From NCBI RefSeq assembly GCF_012489685.1, contig NC_080046.1:36729176-36793175 (forward strand): DNA of 64,000 nucleotides. The letters run 5' to 3'. The DNA comes from Lotus japonicus. Its lineage: Eukaryota > Streptophyta > Magnoliopsida > Fabales > Fabaceae. Under the pieces are notes generated by a model that had not been told where the DNA came from, made no database searches, and was given only the letters and a program-made list of their open reading frames with translations. Made by a program: the position numbers and the translations under genes. This document shows, one piece after another, positions 21,354 through 34,386 of this stretch (positions are counted from its first letter, which is position 1; the number at the start of each line of letters is the position of its first letter).

Positions 21354-23830
21354 TTTAGTAAAATTCACTTGTTACCCGTAATATGCATCATCAAAATCCA
21401 TAACAAAGTCCCATTGACTCTTATACTCTACGAAACTCGTCAAAATATAACAACCTCAGGTATTCATCTTAATACTAACACCTTCCTTTTTGTGACTCAA
21501 TCACCATCTCGTCAATCAACTTCTTAATCTCTCAATCAAATTCTGACAACCTTCGAGTCTTACACACCTTAGACAGACATTCATAGATTTAAAACCTAAA
21601 CCTTCACCAAGTTTGGTCCTCTAGTGACCTTTAATCCTTCAATACTTCTTAAATGAATATCCGTTTCTTAAAAACTATAACTCCTTCACTTACCCAAACG
21701 ACCTGACCAGTGGCGTCATGCTTTCACATTCACAACTTATTATGCTAACATCATTCAAATCTTGTCACATGGTCATTATGTCCGTAACCTCATAATCAAC
21801 ATCAATCGATCACCAACCTTAACACTCCACACAACCCAGAATTCCTTTACTTCAAGATCTCTCTTATAATATACCTCAATGGTCTTAACCCGAAACTCAC
21901 CTTCAGGTCTTCAATCTTCTAAGATTCAACTCCTATTGTCACACCTACAACCATAAGATCTCCTACTCGTACGCGATTCTCGACTCTCAAGATTCAATCT
22001 TAACCCTAAGATTTCAATCCAACTTAGTATATCTCACTTAGTAATCTCAGCATATTTCTTTGGAATCCATATCAACAACCTCAAGTATTCAACTTATGCT
22101 AAAACTTTCTTTCTCCAACTTAATCATTAATTCAACACTTTTCAAGCGAAAATTCATCTCTTAAGACTATAATGTCTCCACATATTAATCCAACGCTTAG
22201 CAAAACTTATTCCTCGAACTCGACTATAACAATCTAGTTCAGAGTTAATTCTTCTCACTCTCGCTACCATCAAGCTATCATCTAAAACCTGATTACATTC
22301 AACTTATTTAGTCTCTAACAATTCCACTCAGTAATCACATAACCTATGACTTCATAACTTCCGAGAAACTACTTAATACTTTTCCGGCATTAAACCTCTT
22401 GACTTAGTCTACCTCTACTTGGAGTAATCACACGAACTAACCAATCAATGTCTATACGACACTCATCGACTTCCAAAGATTTAAATCTTAATCTTTTACA
22501 ATCAAATGCTTAACACGAACTTTCCTCCCAAATCCGACTAATCCTCAATCAATTCAAATTCATCTTACACATCCTTCTATCAAAGTCCATAACCAGCTGT
22601 GATTCCGAATATCACCCCCTCAATATTAGGTTGATCAGGCCTAATACATCGAAGGTGGAAATTTAGAAAAACCCACTGGAACAGTCAATGAGTTCCTATC
22701 CTCCAGTAGTCACAAATATCCTGATACTAAATCCTTTAATGATCCCGCTACGGAACTACACACCCTCAACATAACACGTATACTACCTATAAGGAATCTC
22801 CCTAAGATTCGTTCTTCAACTACTAGCTTCCTCATAAACGCAACGGTGGAAGACTACTTTCTAGACTTAGTGTGCTATTCCCAACCTCGTGTAACTTCTA
22901 TAGTTAAATCACGAGCAACCTCGAATAAGGTCCTACATCGTTCCCACGTTCTTCCTCGTTCAACTCCTCAGCTCTTGCCCTCCTTGGCATGAATCCTTTC
23001 CTCTGTAGCAAATTGTTTTCCTTTCCCAACATTCCCTGATGATTCGCCCTTGAGTGCCTTGCAATCTTGGGAGAAATGTCCCGGTTGGTTGCAATTAAAG
23101 CATAGTTTTCCCTTGATCTTGCACTTACTAGCATAGTGCCCTACTTCCCTGCACCTGTAACACGTCACTGCTCTTCCCGAAGTCTTGTTTCCTGTCCCTT
23201 CGGTAGCATCATTCCCTTTCATCTTACTATCAGACGTTTCCTCCTGGGGTGTCTTGCAGTTCACAGCTAGATGCCCCTCTCGGTTACACTTGAAGCATCT
23301 CCATCCAGTCACTGAGCACTTGTTAGCAAAATGCCCAAACTTTCCACAATGAGTACATGTCACACCTTTGTCACCAACTGGCTCCCCTCCAGTATCAGCA
23401 GTCGTTGGTTTGTAGACTCTTGAGATAAGATCTCTTCCCTTGAAACGCTGATACGGTCCCCACTGATGGTAGCTCTCCCTTCTGTTGTAGCCTTGAGATC
23501 CTGACCTTATTGGTCCCCCAGCTCCAGTTCGGTTCATTCCTCTTTGTTGATACATTGCTGTCGCCATCAGTCGTTGATGATGCTCACGTGTAGCCTCCGC
23601 CATCCGGTTAAGATCCACCATCCTATATCCCATCGAACGTCCGATTAGTACTAACCATACGGTAGCACTAGACAAACCACTCAATCCGATTGAGTAGTAA
23701 CGCAAGCAATTAGAGCGAAAATCGCTCTGCAGACAATCAATTTTCACTCTTTGCAGAGTCACACAACCTAGCACAGAAGACCTATTCCCCAAAGACTCCC
23801 AAAAGACTCGACTAAGCTCTGATACCACAA
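21354..23830 (-). mobile_element. Second internal domain, truncated
   Basis: Matches 15620-18096 at an offset of 5734 bp. About 934 bp of the 3' side is deleted, including the polypurine tract and the integrase/chromodomain scrap. Together with the 486 bp missing from the LTR this is one 1420 bp deletion. Confidence 0.9.
22968..23621 (-). CDS. gag: Capsid-less gag with four zinc knuckles, second copy
   Basis: Identical in translation to the frame at 17234-17887, with the same four CCHC knuckles and the same start choice. Its primer site is at 23816-23827. The identity shows the two internal domains separated recently. Confidence 0.75.
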   Translation of the reverse strand: MVDLNRMAEATREHHQRLMATAMYQQRGMNRTGAGGPIRSGSQGYNRRESYHQWGPYQRFKGRDLISRVYKPTTADTGGEPVGDKGVTCTHCGKFGHFANKCSVTGWRCFKCNREGHLAVNCKTPQEETSDSKMKGNDATEGTGNKTSGRAVTCYRCREVGHYASKCKIKGKLCFNCNQPGHFSQDCKALKGESSGNVGKGKQFATEERIHAKEGKS

Positions 23831-26800
23831 TGTAACACCCCGATTTCCAGGTGTCACTTTAGTAACCAAAAGTAAACTTTACGCGGAAAACAGGACCACA
23901 ATGTAACACCCCGATTTCCAGGTGTCACTTTAGTAACCAAAAGTAAACTTTACGCGGAAAACAGGTAATTTTTTTTTTCGTTTGATTCCTTTTAAATCAA
24001 GCAATAGAGAAATAAAGACATAACCCCAACACTAACTAACCAATATACAAATATATACACATGTACAACCTCAGCTGCACTCTCCCGTCACGCGCACTCG
24101 CAGTGACTCCAAAGTAGTGTGCCCGTAGGCAAATAGTTACAGATCCAGATGTGTGAGTGAGAAAATTATAATTACAAACCACTAGGAGGAAGTCGGCCTC
24201 AAAATGGCCTAAGGAAAGACCCCTATGGTCCGACTGTCTCACTGTGATCCCTCAGTAAGAGAACCACACAAAAGCCATGCGTCGGGAACCTACCCTGTCC
24301 CAAAATATGAATGACGAATCAGAGCTATTACAGTAACAACCAACTCAAAAGACTCTAACCACCCATAACCCACACTACTATCATCGACCCTCCCTCGATC
24401 AGTCATGAAGTCCGGGTCCTCGTCGAAAGCTTCAGTAATAGTCGTTCCGCTCCGGCTCTTTCCCGCACAACGAATCATCACGAACCGGCTGACGGACGCC
24501 TGGCGGCAGGCCGACCGCCCAAGCACAAACATACAAACAAAGCCAAGGCGCTAGGGTCAACTTACAGAATACAATAGATATACAATCCACATGCGATAAA
24601 AGGGGTATATATATATGTTGTATATATACATATAAGTTATGCACTGCTTACCCTAAGGTTTATACATAGCATGTTATCAAATCTCTTACACAATTCAATC
24701 ATAATAAGATGCATTGTGTGCCAGTGCAGAATATGCTGACACAAATCCGAATAACGTCACTCTGCTTGGCGACGGGACAAAACAACAACGTCACTCTGCT
24801 TGGCGACGGAACAAATCAACAACGTCACTCTGCTTGGCGACGGAACAAATCAACAACGTCACTCTGCTTGGCGACGGAACAAATCAACAACGTCACTCTG
24901 CTTGGCGACGGAACAAATCAACGACGTCACTCTGCTTGGCGACGGGACAAACCAACGGTATTGCCACTTATAGGCTGGGCACCTCGAGACGGTCGTAACA
25001 CTGGCCTCGTGTTTAACCATTTCTGCTCGGGCGTCGCTTATCACCTTTGGCTATAGTCAAGACGGTACAAACTCTACATGGTTTGACCATTTCTGCTTGC
25101 TATGCCGAACATCAACAGGCACGATGCAACTCTACATGGATGATCGTTACCTCCTGTTGTGCCAGATATAGTCAGGACCGATTCAACTCTGCATGGCTGA
25201 TCGTTACTTCCTGTTATACCGAAGTACTCTGCTTGGCACTTCATCGCGTATATGCACGTGTGCAATATGATTATCAAAACCAGAGTCAGTGTCGGTCAAT
25301 ACAACACGACTCGGAGTTAGTGTCGGTCAATACAACACAACTCCCACCACAAACCCCACAAACAAAACCCAGAGTCTGTGCCGGTTAATACAACACGACT
25401 CGAACAACACTACCAGGAGTACTAGAGTACTCGGTGACTTTCAATCATCACCATAGCTCACCTCAGTGGCTTTCCCCAATTCCAAACTCTCCAAACCCAC
25501 AACATAAGTCGACTTTTCCCCGCCTTTCGTAAATATTTTTCCCCTTCAGTTCTCCTATGCTTAAACGTTAATAAAAATTGTTTCAATTCGAATTAGCCAA
25601 GTTATGAGTTTATTTCTCAAAGTCTAAGTTTCCCAAGTCTTTATTTTCCGAAAGCTCTATCATTCTAAGTTTCCAAAAGTCAACCACCCAAAATACATTT
25701 CCCGGGGAAAGTCTAGGAATTCCAACGAATCCCAACAAATGGCTAAGTCTCAAACCCCACATTTGAACTTGCCTAGGGTTGTTCATCCAACCCGAAATGT
25801 CAAAGATCCCCAGATCAATGAACCCCCACTCCGAAGTTGCGTCAAAACGCTCAATTCAACACATCATCAATATCATAAGTTATGAAACAATCATAACAAG
25901 AAATCATCATCATATACAACATCAGATAAAGCATAGGTCTAGTTTATCGACGCCTATCATGCAATCATAGCTAAATATAGCAAGTTGCCCTAACCTCGAG
26001 CTGTTCCAGCTTCGCAAACAAAGTTCTCCTCAAACAATTGCTCTGAGTCTTCCAAAGTTCCCTCAACTGAACCTCGGAGAAAAACAAAGCAGAATCCAAA
26101 CAAAATCGATTAGTTCGATCGCAATACAATACATAAACGATAGACAAAGCATTAAAGCTTCAGAATAGGACAATCAGGTACGAAAAGACAAGTTTTCGAA
26201 ACCGAAAAACTCCCCCCTAAAGGAAATAGTCCACGGCCTCAAAGGAAAAAGGGCTTCGACTCTTTTTCTTTGATCAAATCAATTCACAAGGTAGTTTTAG
26301 GGTAAAACTAAGGCAAAGAAACTGTCAGAACAATTTTCGGACAATCGGGCCGGAATACGACTACGCAGGGGCATTTTGGTCCAAAATAAAGGCTCAAAAC
26401 TTCAAAGTTATCAGTTCTGAAAACAAATTTGACAGCAACGATCCTCATGACATCCGTGACAACAAATCCTAAAGGCACGAAGTCAGATTAAGTCTTTTCG
26501 ACAATAAAGTTTCGAAATGTGAGACAAAAAGAGTTTTGAGTCAATTTTTCAGATCCTGGACAACTGAATCGCAATCAGAGTTTACTGACAGAGGTTTTAG
26601 ACTCAGGGGAACATAAGGAACATAACCCAAGCAAGAAATCAGAGAAATCGGACAATTTTAGAAAAAGCTCAAAACTTAGAGCACAGAAACGACTTCAGAA
26701 ACGCAACAGAAACAACAATCAGAGGTAGGAATCGTGTTAGTTACCTTGATACCTAGAAGTAGGGACGAACTGCACGAAGATTGGTCAAGTTTTCGCGGAA

Positions 26801-27573
26801 ATCCCCTCCCCCCTTGCTCCCCACGAAATCAGCCACAAATGGAAAGAAAATGAGAGGATTTTGCTTTTTCGCGCTATTTATAGGCGGGTGAAATCGCGGG
26901 AAAATGAAAATTTCGCGATTCCGATTTTTGCAGCACGATCACCGAGAAATTCTAAGAGAGATTCTGGCGTCAGAAATCCAGAACTCAAAACAAATATCTA
27001 TGATATGGGAAAAACGATATCGAAAATCTCAAAAGCGGTGTCGGTTAATCTGCCCCGAAAAACTACTTTTTGCTGTGATGCTCAAACGACAAAACTTCCA
27101 ACTGAAGAAAGATTGGAAACGTCGAAACAAGTCTGGCAACGCGGACGGAATCTTCGTTAGAAGTCCCGAATAGAAAAAGTCTTCATCCATTGCTCGAAAA
27201 TAGGGTTTCGAAGCAAAGAAATTAGCGTCGGCGGACATCCGAAAAGTGAACCCTATCGTGCGTACAGTCCAGAGTTCCGAAATGAAACGCTGGTCGATGG
27301 AAAAATAAAGAGAATCTTTAAATTTTCCGAGAGTTCGAAATCTCACTCAAAACGTTGCTTTAAGAGCGAAATAGCCTATTCTGGACACGCTCGCCATAAG
27401 GCAGGTGTGCAGACAACTCGCACTAATTCCTACAGCGACGACGCAACATACCTCAAGCAATTCCTGAACTTTCTTCTTCATTGATCTTTCTCAAACAACA
27501 AACTCCTGTCACGTTTACACTGATTCTACGCGTGAGTCGGAAATTAACTTGTTCCGAAAATCCGGGTCTTACA
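23831..27573 (-). repeat. Full-length gypsy LTR, 5' LTR of cluster (3743 bp)
   Basis: Same length as the LTR at 10943 and identical in the segments compared. It carries the edge duplication (23831 and 23903), the embedded frame (24432-24644), the 34 bp minisatellite (24755-24958) and the TATA box (26874-26883). The target duplication GTGGA follows at 27574. Confidence 0.9.
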
Positions 27574-28181
27574 GTGGATGACAAGGTAAACAATTTGAAT
27601 GAAGTTAATACAGATGGAGATGATAAGGTGCCTCAGATAGTTGATGAGAGACCAAATGACCGTGACATCCGGTCTGACATAGAACCAGAAGAAGAAAATG
27701 AGCAGGAGCCATCTAAGGAGGTTGTTCCTTCAATCAGAATTCAGAAGATACATCCCAAAGAAAACACAATTGGGAATCTAAATGAAGGAGTTATTACTAG
27801 ATCTAGAGAGATCATTGCAAATGCTTGTTTTATCTCTAAGATTGAGCCAAAGAATATCAAGGAGGCCTTAACTGATGAGTACTGGATCAATGCCATGCAA
27901 GAAGAACTGAGTCAATTCAAGCGGAATGAAGTATGGGATCTTGTTCCCAGACCAGAAGGTGTGAATGTGATTGGTACCAAGTGGATTTTCAGAAACAAGT
28001 CAGATGAAAATGGTACTGTGACAAGAAACAAGGCCAGATTAGTTGCTCCAGGGTATACTCAGATTGAAGGAATTGATTTTGATGAGACATTTGCCCCTGT
28101 TGCTCGATTGGAATCAATCAGATTGTTGTTGGTAGTAGCATGTATTCTGAAATTCAAGTTATTCCAGATGGATGTGAAGTG
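27574..28181 (+). pseudogene. pol: Copia RT, N-terminal part
   Basis: Continues the Sirevirus reading frame after the cluster. A variable acidic linker leads to RT (RVT_2): [69 protein letters not shown] and the FQMDVK start of the catalytic region. It is cut at about 28177 by a copia LTR. The open frame begins earlier, in the LTR, but that part is not copia. Confidence 0.85.
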
Positions 28182-29289
28182 TGTAAGATCAAGTTTTAAT
28201 CGAGTAGTACAACTCTATGTTTTGATGATTACAAGTTAACATTTTAGTATGAACAATTATGGTCCTCTAACGTGCTTTCTGAGTGTGCTCTTAACAGGCT
28301 CTGACCTTATCTTAATCTCACACAAATCAGAAGCACTTTGCTTAAAGAGTGACCCTAGCAACGCTTTCGCAATCTCTATGTTCAGTCTGAACAATAGAAA
28401 AGCTTCAGAAGTCTGAAGTCAACCAAGCTCTGATAAGGACTCAGCTCACTTTAAGTTCTGAAGATCCAGACGTTCTGACAACCCAGACACTCTGAAGATT
28501 CAGATGTTCTGATGGTGTAGAAGAGTCTGAAGATCCATGCTTTCCTCTGACTCTGATCAACAAGCTTCACAAGTTCCAACACGAAGCATTCCTCTGATCA
28601 GAAATCTACTAGGTTAAAGGTCAAGTCACTATCCAAGTACAAAAAGCAAATGTACTATTATGACGACCTAACCTAACATTCTCAGCCACAGCAGAAGCTG
28701 GAAATTCCAGATTTGCCCTCCAATGGTGGCATTCCCATGCAGTGTTCAAACCCTAATCCTTGGAGTATAAATAGAGGCTGAATATTGAAAGATGCGGTTG
28801 GAAGAATCTCATACGCGCAAGCTATATTCAAATCTTCTAAGCATTCTTTCTTCATTGAATTCATAGTGTTTACTACAAGCTTTTAAGAAGCAATTCCTTT
28901 GTAAACAATATTTCTTAAACAGTTGTTTAGTTTACCTTTAGGAGATCAAGGTTGATCGGATCCTAGAGAAGACTAAGAGAGTGAATCTTAGTGTTAGCTA
29001 AGTCAATGTATTGTTAGTCACTTGTAGGTTTCAAGTGCAGTTGTAACAATTATCTGATTAGTGGATTGCCTTCATTCTAAGAAGGAAGAAATCACCTTCA
29101 CGGGTGGACTGGACTAGCTTGAGTGATTCATCAAGTGAACCAGGATAAAATCCTTGTGTGCTTTTCTATTCCCTTATCTTAAGCACTTCATTTGTTCTCG
29201 AAAGATTTGCCAAAATCTTAAGGTGGAAGTTTTATTCTGAAAACGCTATTCAAACCCCCCCCCCCCTTCTACCGTTTTTCATACCTTCA
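28182..29289 (+). mobile_element. Copia-type solo LTR in the RT domain
   Basis: A 1108 bp TGTAAG...TTCA unit. It is flanked by AAGTG (28177-28181) and AAGAG (29290-29294), a 5 bp target duplication with one mismatch; AAGAG restores the conserved RT codons. It has a TATA box (TATAAATA, about 28766-28773) and a C-run (about 29256-29270) before the terminal TTTTTCATACCTTCA. The LTR at 40142-44555 belongs to the same family in reverse. No internal domain remains. Confidence 0.75.
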
Positions 29290-30488
29290 AAGAGTGCCTT
29301 CTTGAATGGATATCTAAATTAGGAAGTCTATGTAGAACAACCAAAGGGCTTTATAGATCTAACTTTTCAGTACTTGTTTACAAATCGAGGAAGGCTCTAT
29401 ATGGATTAAAACAAGCTCCAAGGGCTTGGTATGAAAGATTGACTGAGTTCTTGATAAGTAAGGGGTATAGCAAGGGAGGAATAGACAAGACTCTATTTGT
29501 GAAAAGTGATGGTGGAAAGGTTATGATAGCTCAGATATATGTAGATGACATTGTCTTTGGAGGCATGTCAGACCACATGGTAGAACATTTTGTTCGACAC
29601 ATGAAATCTGAGTTTGAAATGAGTCTGGTTGGTGAATTAAATTACTTCCTACGGTTACAAGTAAAACAGATGGAAGACTCTATGTTCATCTCACAGAGCA
29701 AGTATGCTACAGAACTAGTCAAGAAGTTTGGACTTGAAGGTTCAACTCATAAGAGAACTCCTACAGCTACTCATATCAAGCTGACTAAAGATGAAAGTGG
29801 AACTGATGTTGATCAAAGCCTGTATAGAAGTATCATTGGTAGTCTACTTTATCTCACTGCTAGCAGACCAGATATTGCTTTCTCTGTTGGTGTTTGTGCT
29901 ACATATCAAGCTTCTCCTAAAGAGAGTCATCTGACCCAAGTCAAGAGGATTATAAAGTACAATAGTGGAACTGTTGACTATGGAATCTTTTATGCTCACA
30001 AGACTAACTCCAATTTGATAGGCTATTGTGATGCAGATTGGGCAGGAAATGCGGATGACAGAAAAAGTACTTCAGGAGGATGCTTCTTTCTTGGTAATAA
30101 TATCATATCTTGGTTTAGCAAAAAGCAAAATTGTGTCTCACTATCTACTGCTGAGGCTGAGTATATAGCTGCTGGAAGTGGGTGTACTCAACTATTATAG
30201 ATGAAGCAGATGCTGAAATAATATAATGTCGAGCAAGATGTCATGACATTGTACTGTGACAACCTGAGTGCCATCAACAGTTCAAAAAATCCAATCCAAT
30301 ATAGCAGGACAAAACATATTGACATTCGTCACCACTTTATCAGAGATTTGGTTGAAGAAAAGGTTATCCCTCTTGAGCATGTGGAACCAAATCTGTAGTT
30401 AGCAGATATTTTCAAAAAAGCGTTGGATACGGCTAAGTTTGAGGAGTTGAGAGGAAAATTGGGGATTTGTGTAATAACTGACTTATAG
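29290..30488 (+). pseudogene. pol: Copia RT C-terminus and RNase H
   Basis: RT resumes with AFLNGYL, a TAG, and a frameshift near 29365. Then come ALYGLKQAPRAWYERL, the catalytic QIYVDDIVFG, SLLYLTASRPDIAFSVGV and RNase H: YCDADWAGNADDRKSTSGG, SLSTAEAEYIAA and LYCDNLSAI. Three in-frame stops (30198-30200, another shortly after and one near 30397) precede the natural end (30486-30488). The catalytic YVDD and RNase H acidic residues are kept, so decay came from stops and insertions. Confidence 0.85.
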
Positions 30489-30668
30489 CAATTATTGACA
30501 CATGTCAAGGGCAACGACTATAAGCTTCTCTATTTAACCGCCCATGATGTGATTGAGGAAGACACATAACTGATTTATCTTGATTTCACAAACTTGAATT
30601 ATTCTCTCTCTTTGTGTTCTCTGCTCCCTAACGGTTATTTTTGTGACTGTTTCAAGTTACTCTCAATC

Positions 30669-31330
30669 ATGACTCAAGATTCAGGAAAGAAGATCGCTGC
30701 CGGTCCCAAACCTATCAAGAACTCTCATGGAGTCAAATTTCTTGGTTTGAAAACTTCATCTTCTACTCCCTCTAGGGTTACTCGTTCCTCTGCAAAAATT
30801 GCCTCTCCAAAATCGGCTGGACCAGCCAAAAGGACAAGGAGTATGACAATCAAGCATGTTGTCAAGCGAGGCACAGGGAAAGCCTCCAGTGTTCAGGACA
30901 TATCAGAGGATTCCATTCCTAATCCCCAGGTTGATGTTGATCAAGAAAGCGATGCCTCCGATGCTGAAGCAAATCAAGTCATCCATGAAGTCTTGGAGAC
31001 TCTTGCAAATGTTGCCACTGCACAGGATGTCACGCCAAATGTTGAATCACCGGATGATCGTGATTCTGATCTAAACTCTGAAGCAAACCCTAGTGAGCCT
31101 GATGTTGAGAAGGGCGATGATTCTGATGTTGCTAGTCATGAATCTTCATGTGAGAAGACTCCCTCTGTTGAAATTCCCCATGAGAAAAATCCAGAACTCT
31201 TGTCCAGGAAGGGTAGGAAACAAGTTTTGATTGCCTCTGAAGAAGAGGACTCTGATGATGAAGAAGGGCTCAAGAAGGCCACTGCCTCTGCTGGAAAGAA
31301 GGTCACAGTTTCTACAAGCAAGAATGTTGC
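30669..31330 (+). pseudogene. Sirevirus envelope-like frame, part 1
   Basis: Downstream of pol after a 180 bp spacer, as in SIRE1-type elements. I start at ATG 30669 (MTQDSGKKIAAGPKPIK); the open frame extends 25 codons upstream. This part is Ser/Lys-rich then strongly acidic (SEEEDSDDEEG-like near the end), with no obvious signal peptide. Proteins of this kind are annotated as envelope-like or putative plant transposon protein; membrane fusion activity has not been shown for them to my knowledge. It is cut at GTTGC (31326-31330). Confidence 0.7.
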
Positions 31331-31648
31331 TGTAACGCCCCGATTTCTCGAGTGTCACACGGTAACCGATCACGTGTATTTTCTCAAAGAATTTTCTCCG
31401 TTCATTTAATTAATCTTAAATTAACGAGAAAATTTCATTCAACGTAAAACTCTTGAAACTGTGCGGAATAAATAAACCATGTAATTTCTGAATGAAAATA
31501 ACTCATTAAATAAAAGGTAGCAATAGACCCAAAAATACAATAATTGAATCTTTGGGCAAAAGCCCTACAATAATGTGAAATCCAAAAATAAGAGGAAATA
31601 AATTGATAACCCGATACGGTCTCCCGAAACCCATAGAAAGGAAAAACC

Positions 31649-31999
31649 CTAGTCCAGATTCCGTTCAAGAACAGCAGCTTCAGCTTCTCGTGCCCTCTTC
31701 CTAGCCCGCTCTAGCCTGATCACACTCTTCCGAGGTCCCACAACGTAACGCCCAGGAGCGCGCTGCACACGACCTTCTGGCTTGGCCACAGGTGGTGGTT
31801 CCACTACCTTTTCCTCCACCTGTAAGCGTGACTCCACCGTCTCGTCCTCAGAAGGATCTTCCTCCGTGTCCTCCGAAGGGTCTTCTTCTTCTTTGTCCTT
31901 CTGAAACCTAGCTGGAGGATGCAAACACATCACTGACCCATCCTTGAGAATCTGGCTCCTTATGATCGTTCCTGTACTATTCCTCTCCAAGAGCACCAC
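31649..31999 (-). CDS. LTR-embedded acidic/basic open frame, unknown function
   Basis: A 116-codon frame ending 318 bp from the LTR 3' end. It contains GTIIRSQILKDGS, PPARFQKDKEEE, acidic repeats (PSEDTEEDPSED) and a basic tail (RARKRAREAEA). Upstream the same frame continues through VRRFYVGG beyond the first Met, then meets a TAG near 32043 with more open sequence beyond. The family member at 42959-43396 has a related frame (ESQLHTGRVELLFAPYRFQ). I do not recognise a function. Confidence 0.45.
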   Translation of the reverse strand: MVLLERNSTGTIIRSQILKDGSVMCLHPPARFQKDKEEEDPSEDTEEDPSEDETVESRLQVEEKVVEPPPVAKPEGRVQRAPGRYVVGPRKSVIRLERARKRAREAEAAVLERNLD

Positions 32000-32339
32000 A
32001 CCGCCGACATAGAACCTCCGAACTCCGGAATTGTCGGCCTCCTAGAGTCGGTCTTCTTCTGGTCTGTCCAGAACGATCTCCCACCTCGTGATCGCCTCCA
32101 CTGTCGAAGAGGCCGGCATCTACCCTCCCCCAAATAAACACATAAACAAGTAGCGCAAGGGTCAGGTCTCATATTCTCCTAAAAACATTCACATAAACAT
32201 GTACAAGGTATAAAAAGCATAATCTTTAAGTTATATCTCAGTCAGTCACCAAAGTTCAGTTAGGCTAGCGACCTCACCATTCACACAACCACCTCAACAC
32301 CAATGGCCATATTCACAATCATCCGCAGATGAACAATTC

Positions 32340-32475
32340 TCGGAGGGGACACACCGTACAACCCTCATTCATGTGGGGGGACACACCGTCCGTCGGACAC
32401 ACCGCCTGTCCACAGAATCACAAGGTGACCGCAGTCAACCAATCACGTGGGGACACACCGTACAACCCACAAAAC
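32340..32475 (-). repeat. GGGGACACACCGT repeats in LTR
   Basis: Four occurrences of a GGACACACCG core (about 32345, 32378, 32395 and 32451), with spacer variation, roughly 1.0-1.14 kb from the LTR 3' end. This matches in position, but not in sequence, the tandem repeats of the other LTRs. Confidence 0.7.
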
Positions 32476-34386
32476 ACCCTCGCGTGCAAGTAACCGTTTG
32501 TCTCTAACGGTACCATCGTTCTCATGGCCCATAGTCTTCACTAGACCTATGTCCAATTATTCACATTTACTTGCAAGCGATTAAGTTCTCATTTCTCTTT
32601 GTTAGGGCTCTAATAGTCAACCTAGAGTCTTAACATTTTCAACAGCGGGTAATGCAACTTAATGACAGTAATAATCACAGCACCAAAAGGAATTACAGCT
32701 GGATGAGCGGCCTTTTTTTTTTTACAGAATAATCCAGCCAGTAACAAAATTCATCAATACCATACAAGTAAATTAGATATTCCAAATTCAGAAAACATCC
32801 AACCCAAAAACTAGTAGATTCAAGTTTTATGAAACAACTGTCATATTCATTTTCTAAAAAAAAAACAGCAGGACAGTGATCACTAACGACGATCATCCGA
32901 ACTCAATTTTCAACCGAATATGACATACTATACATGCCTGGAAAGCTATTTCAAAAATATACCACTTTCTAGTTTAACACTTTTTCTTTTGAAACCCAGA
33001 ACTTGGTGATATTAGGCTCTGAAGCTCGCTGTCCGGTACAGGGAAAACAGCAGGCGTATCAGTCACTAAAACCGATCTCCAGGCCTCATTACTAAACCAC
33101 AAATTTTGTTCTTTATACGCCTAGAAAGCTAATTCGAAGATCTATAACTTCTTAGTTTACCACGTTTTCATCTGAAGACCAGAAATAGGTGATATCGGGC
33201 CATGAAGTCCGCTGTCCAGTACAGAAAACTGGAAGGGTCACTTCTGCCCTAAATTAAAATTTTGAAGATGCAAGTGCAAAGTTTCAAAGCCATTTTCCAG
33301 CAACAAAACGACATATATTCATGTGGAATCACCCTATGAAAAGATTTTAGAACCTAAGACATCTCAATCATCACGTTGGACAAATAAAATTCTTGTCAAA
33401 ACTTAGCAAGTATTGCATGGGATCTTCACAAAGCATCAAGGTCTAAGGCAAGAATAGCAAATAGTGAAACAATAACACATGGTATCTCATGGCAAAATCC
33501 AGCAAGCATCATGATCATAAAAATCCAGCAAGTTATCCCATAACCAAACCCTCATGCAAAACCCTCCAACAACAAAACTTTTCACAACAAATCATGGCAA
33601 CAATTCCCTAACAACCTACCCAATCCTAGGACCAGCCCTTACCTTGCTAAAACCTTGATGAAAGAAGAAAAGGATGAAGTTTTGAAGAGGCTTTTCCTTG
33701 CTGTCCAAGTTCCCTCCCTCTTTCTCCTTCTCGAATCCTCTCCCTCTCTCTCGTGATCTCACTCTCTCTTGCTCCCCTTCTCGACGGCGGCCGGCGGTAA
33801 GGGTGGAAGGTGGCGGCTCCTCTCTTCTCCTCTCCTTTCTCTCTTCTATTTTTACGTGATGGAGGTGCTGCCCAAGGGTTTCTAATTCAGATTTTGTGTG
33901 AATGAGAAAAACTCCTCCCCCCAAACCCTATTGAACCCGCGGCTACACATGCATGGGCTAGGGTTTTGAATTTTTTTTCTTTCAAAGCCCAAACAAGTAA
34001 AAACCCTGAACCCAACTAATTACTCACTTAAACCGGTCTGACTTATGAGAAAACTAAACCACTTTTTAATAAAAAAAAGATTAAAACAGGAATTAAAAGG
34101 AAAATTCTACAATTAACCCGCTGGTACTGTACAGCCAAAACCATCGTCACTAAAACTACAATTTCTCGAGGTACCGATATCGGAATGACCTGATTCCACT
34201 TCGAGAATTGTCTACACTTAAAGGGCTACAACTCTCATGAAGGAAGTTTTCCACAATGAGGTCTTTAAGACCCTCTAAAAATTCACACAAGTTGACAGTT
34301 GAAATCTGCCAATTTCCAACTTGAACAAAACCCTCATTTTATTCAATCTTTCTCAAAAACAAAACAAACTAAAATAGGGCCTTACA

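Larger units (their letters stand above)
10943..27573 (-). mobile_element. Non-autonomous Del/Tekay-like gypsy cluster: LTR-int-LTR-int-LTR
   Basis: A 16,631 bp insertion in the copia integrase, flanked by a perfect 5 bp target duplication GTGGA (10938-10942 and 27574-27578). On the minus strand the order is 5' LTR (27573-23831), truncated internal domain, truncated LTR (21353-18097), internal domain (18096-14686) and 3' LTR (14685-10943). Offsets are exactly 7154 and 5734 bp, and their difference of 1420 bp is one deletion. Repeated stretches I compared were identical, so the array is young. No RT is present; only gag and a chromodomain scrap remain. It must have been moved by an autonomous relative. 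Confidence 0.9.
31331..34386 (-). mobile_element. Gypsy solo LTR (3056 bp)
   Basis: Plus-strand ends are TGTAACGCCCCG and GGGCCTTACA, with a perfect 5 bp target duplication GTTGC (31326-31330, 34387-34391). There is no internal domain, so an element inserted here and then collapsed by LTR-LTR recombination. It is the same family as the LTR at 40551-43752, in the opposite orientation. Confidence 0.9.

Noticed and set aside
29256..29270. Assembly gap marker or error at the C-run
   Set aside because: A G/C run at the same place occurs in the related copia LTRs at about 40167 and 34765, so it is a family feature. Its exact length may still be unreliable.
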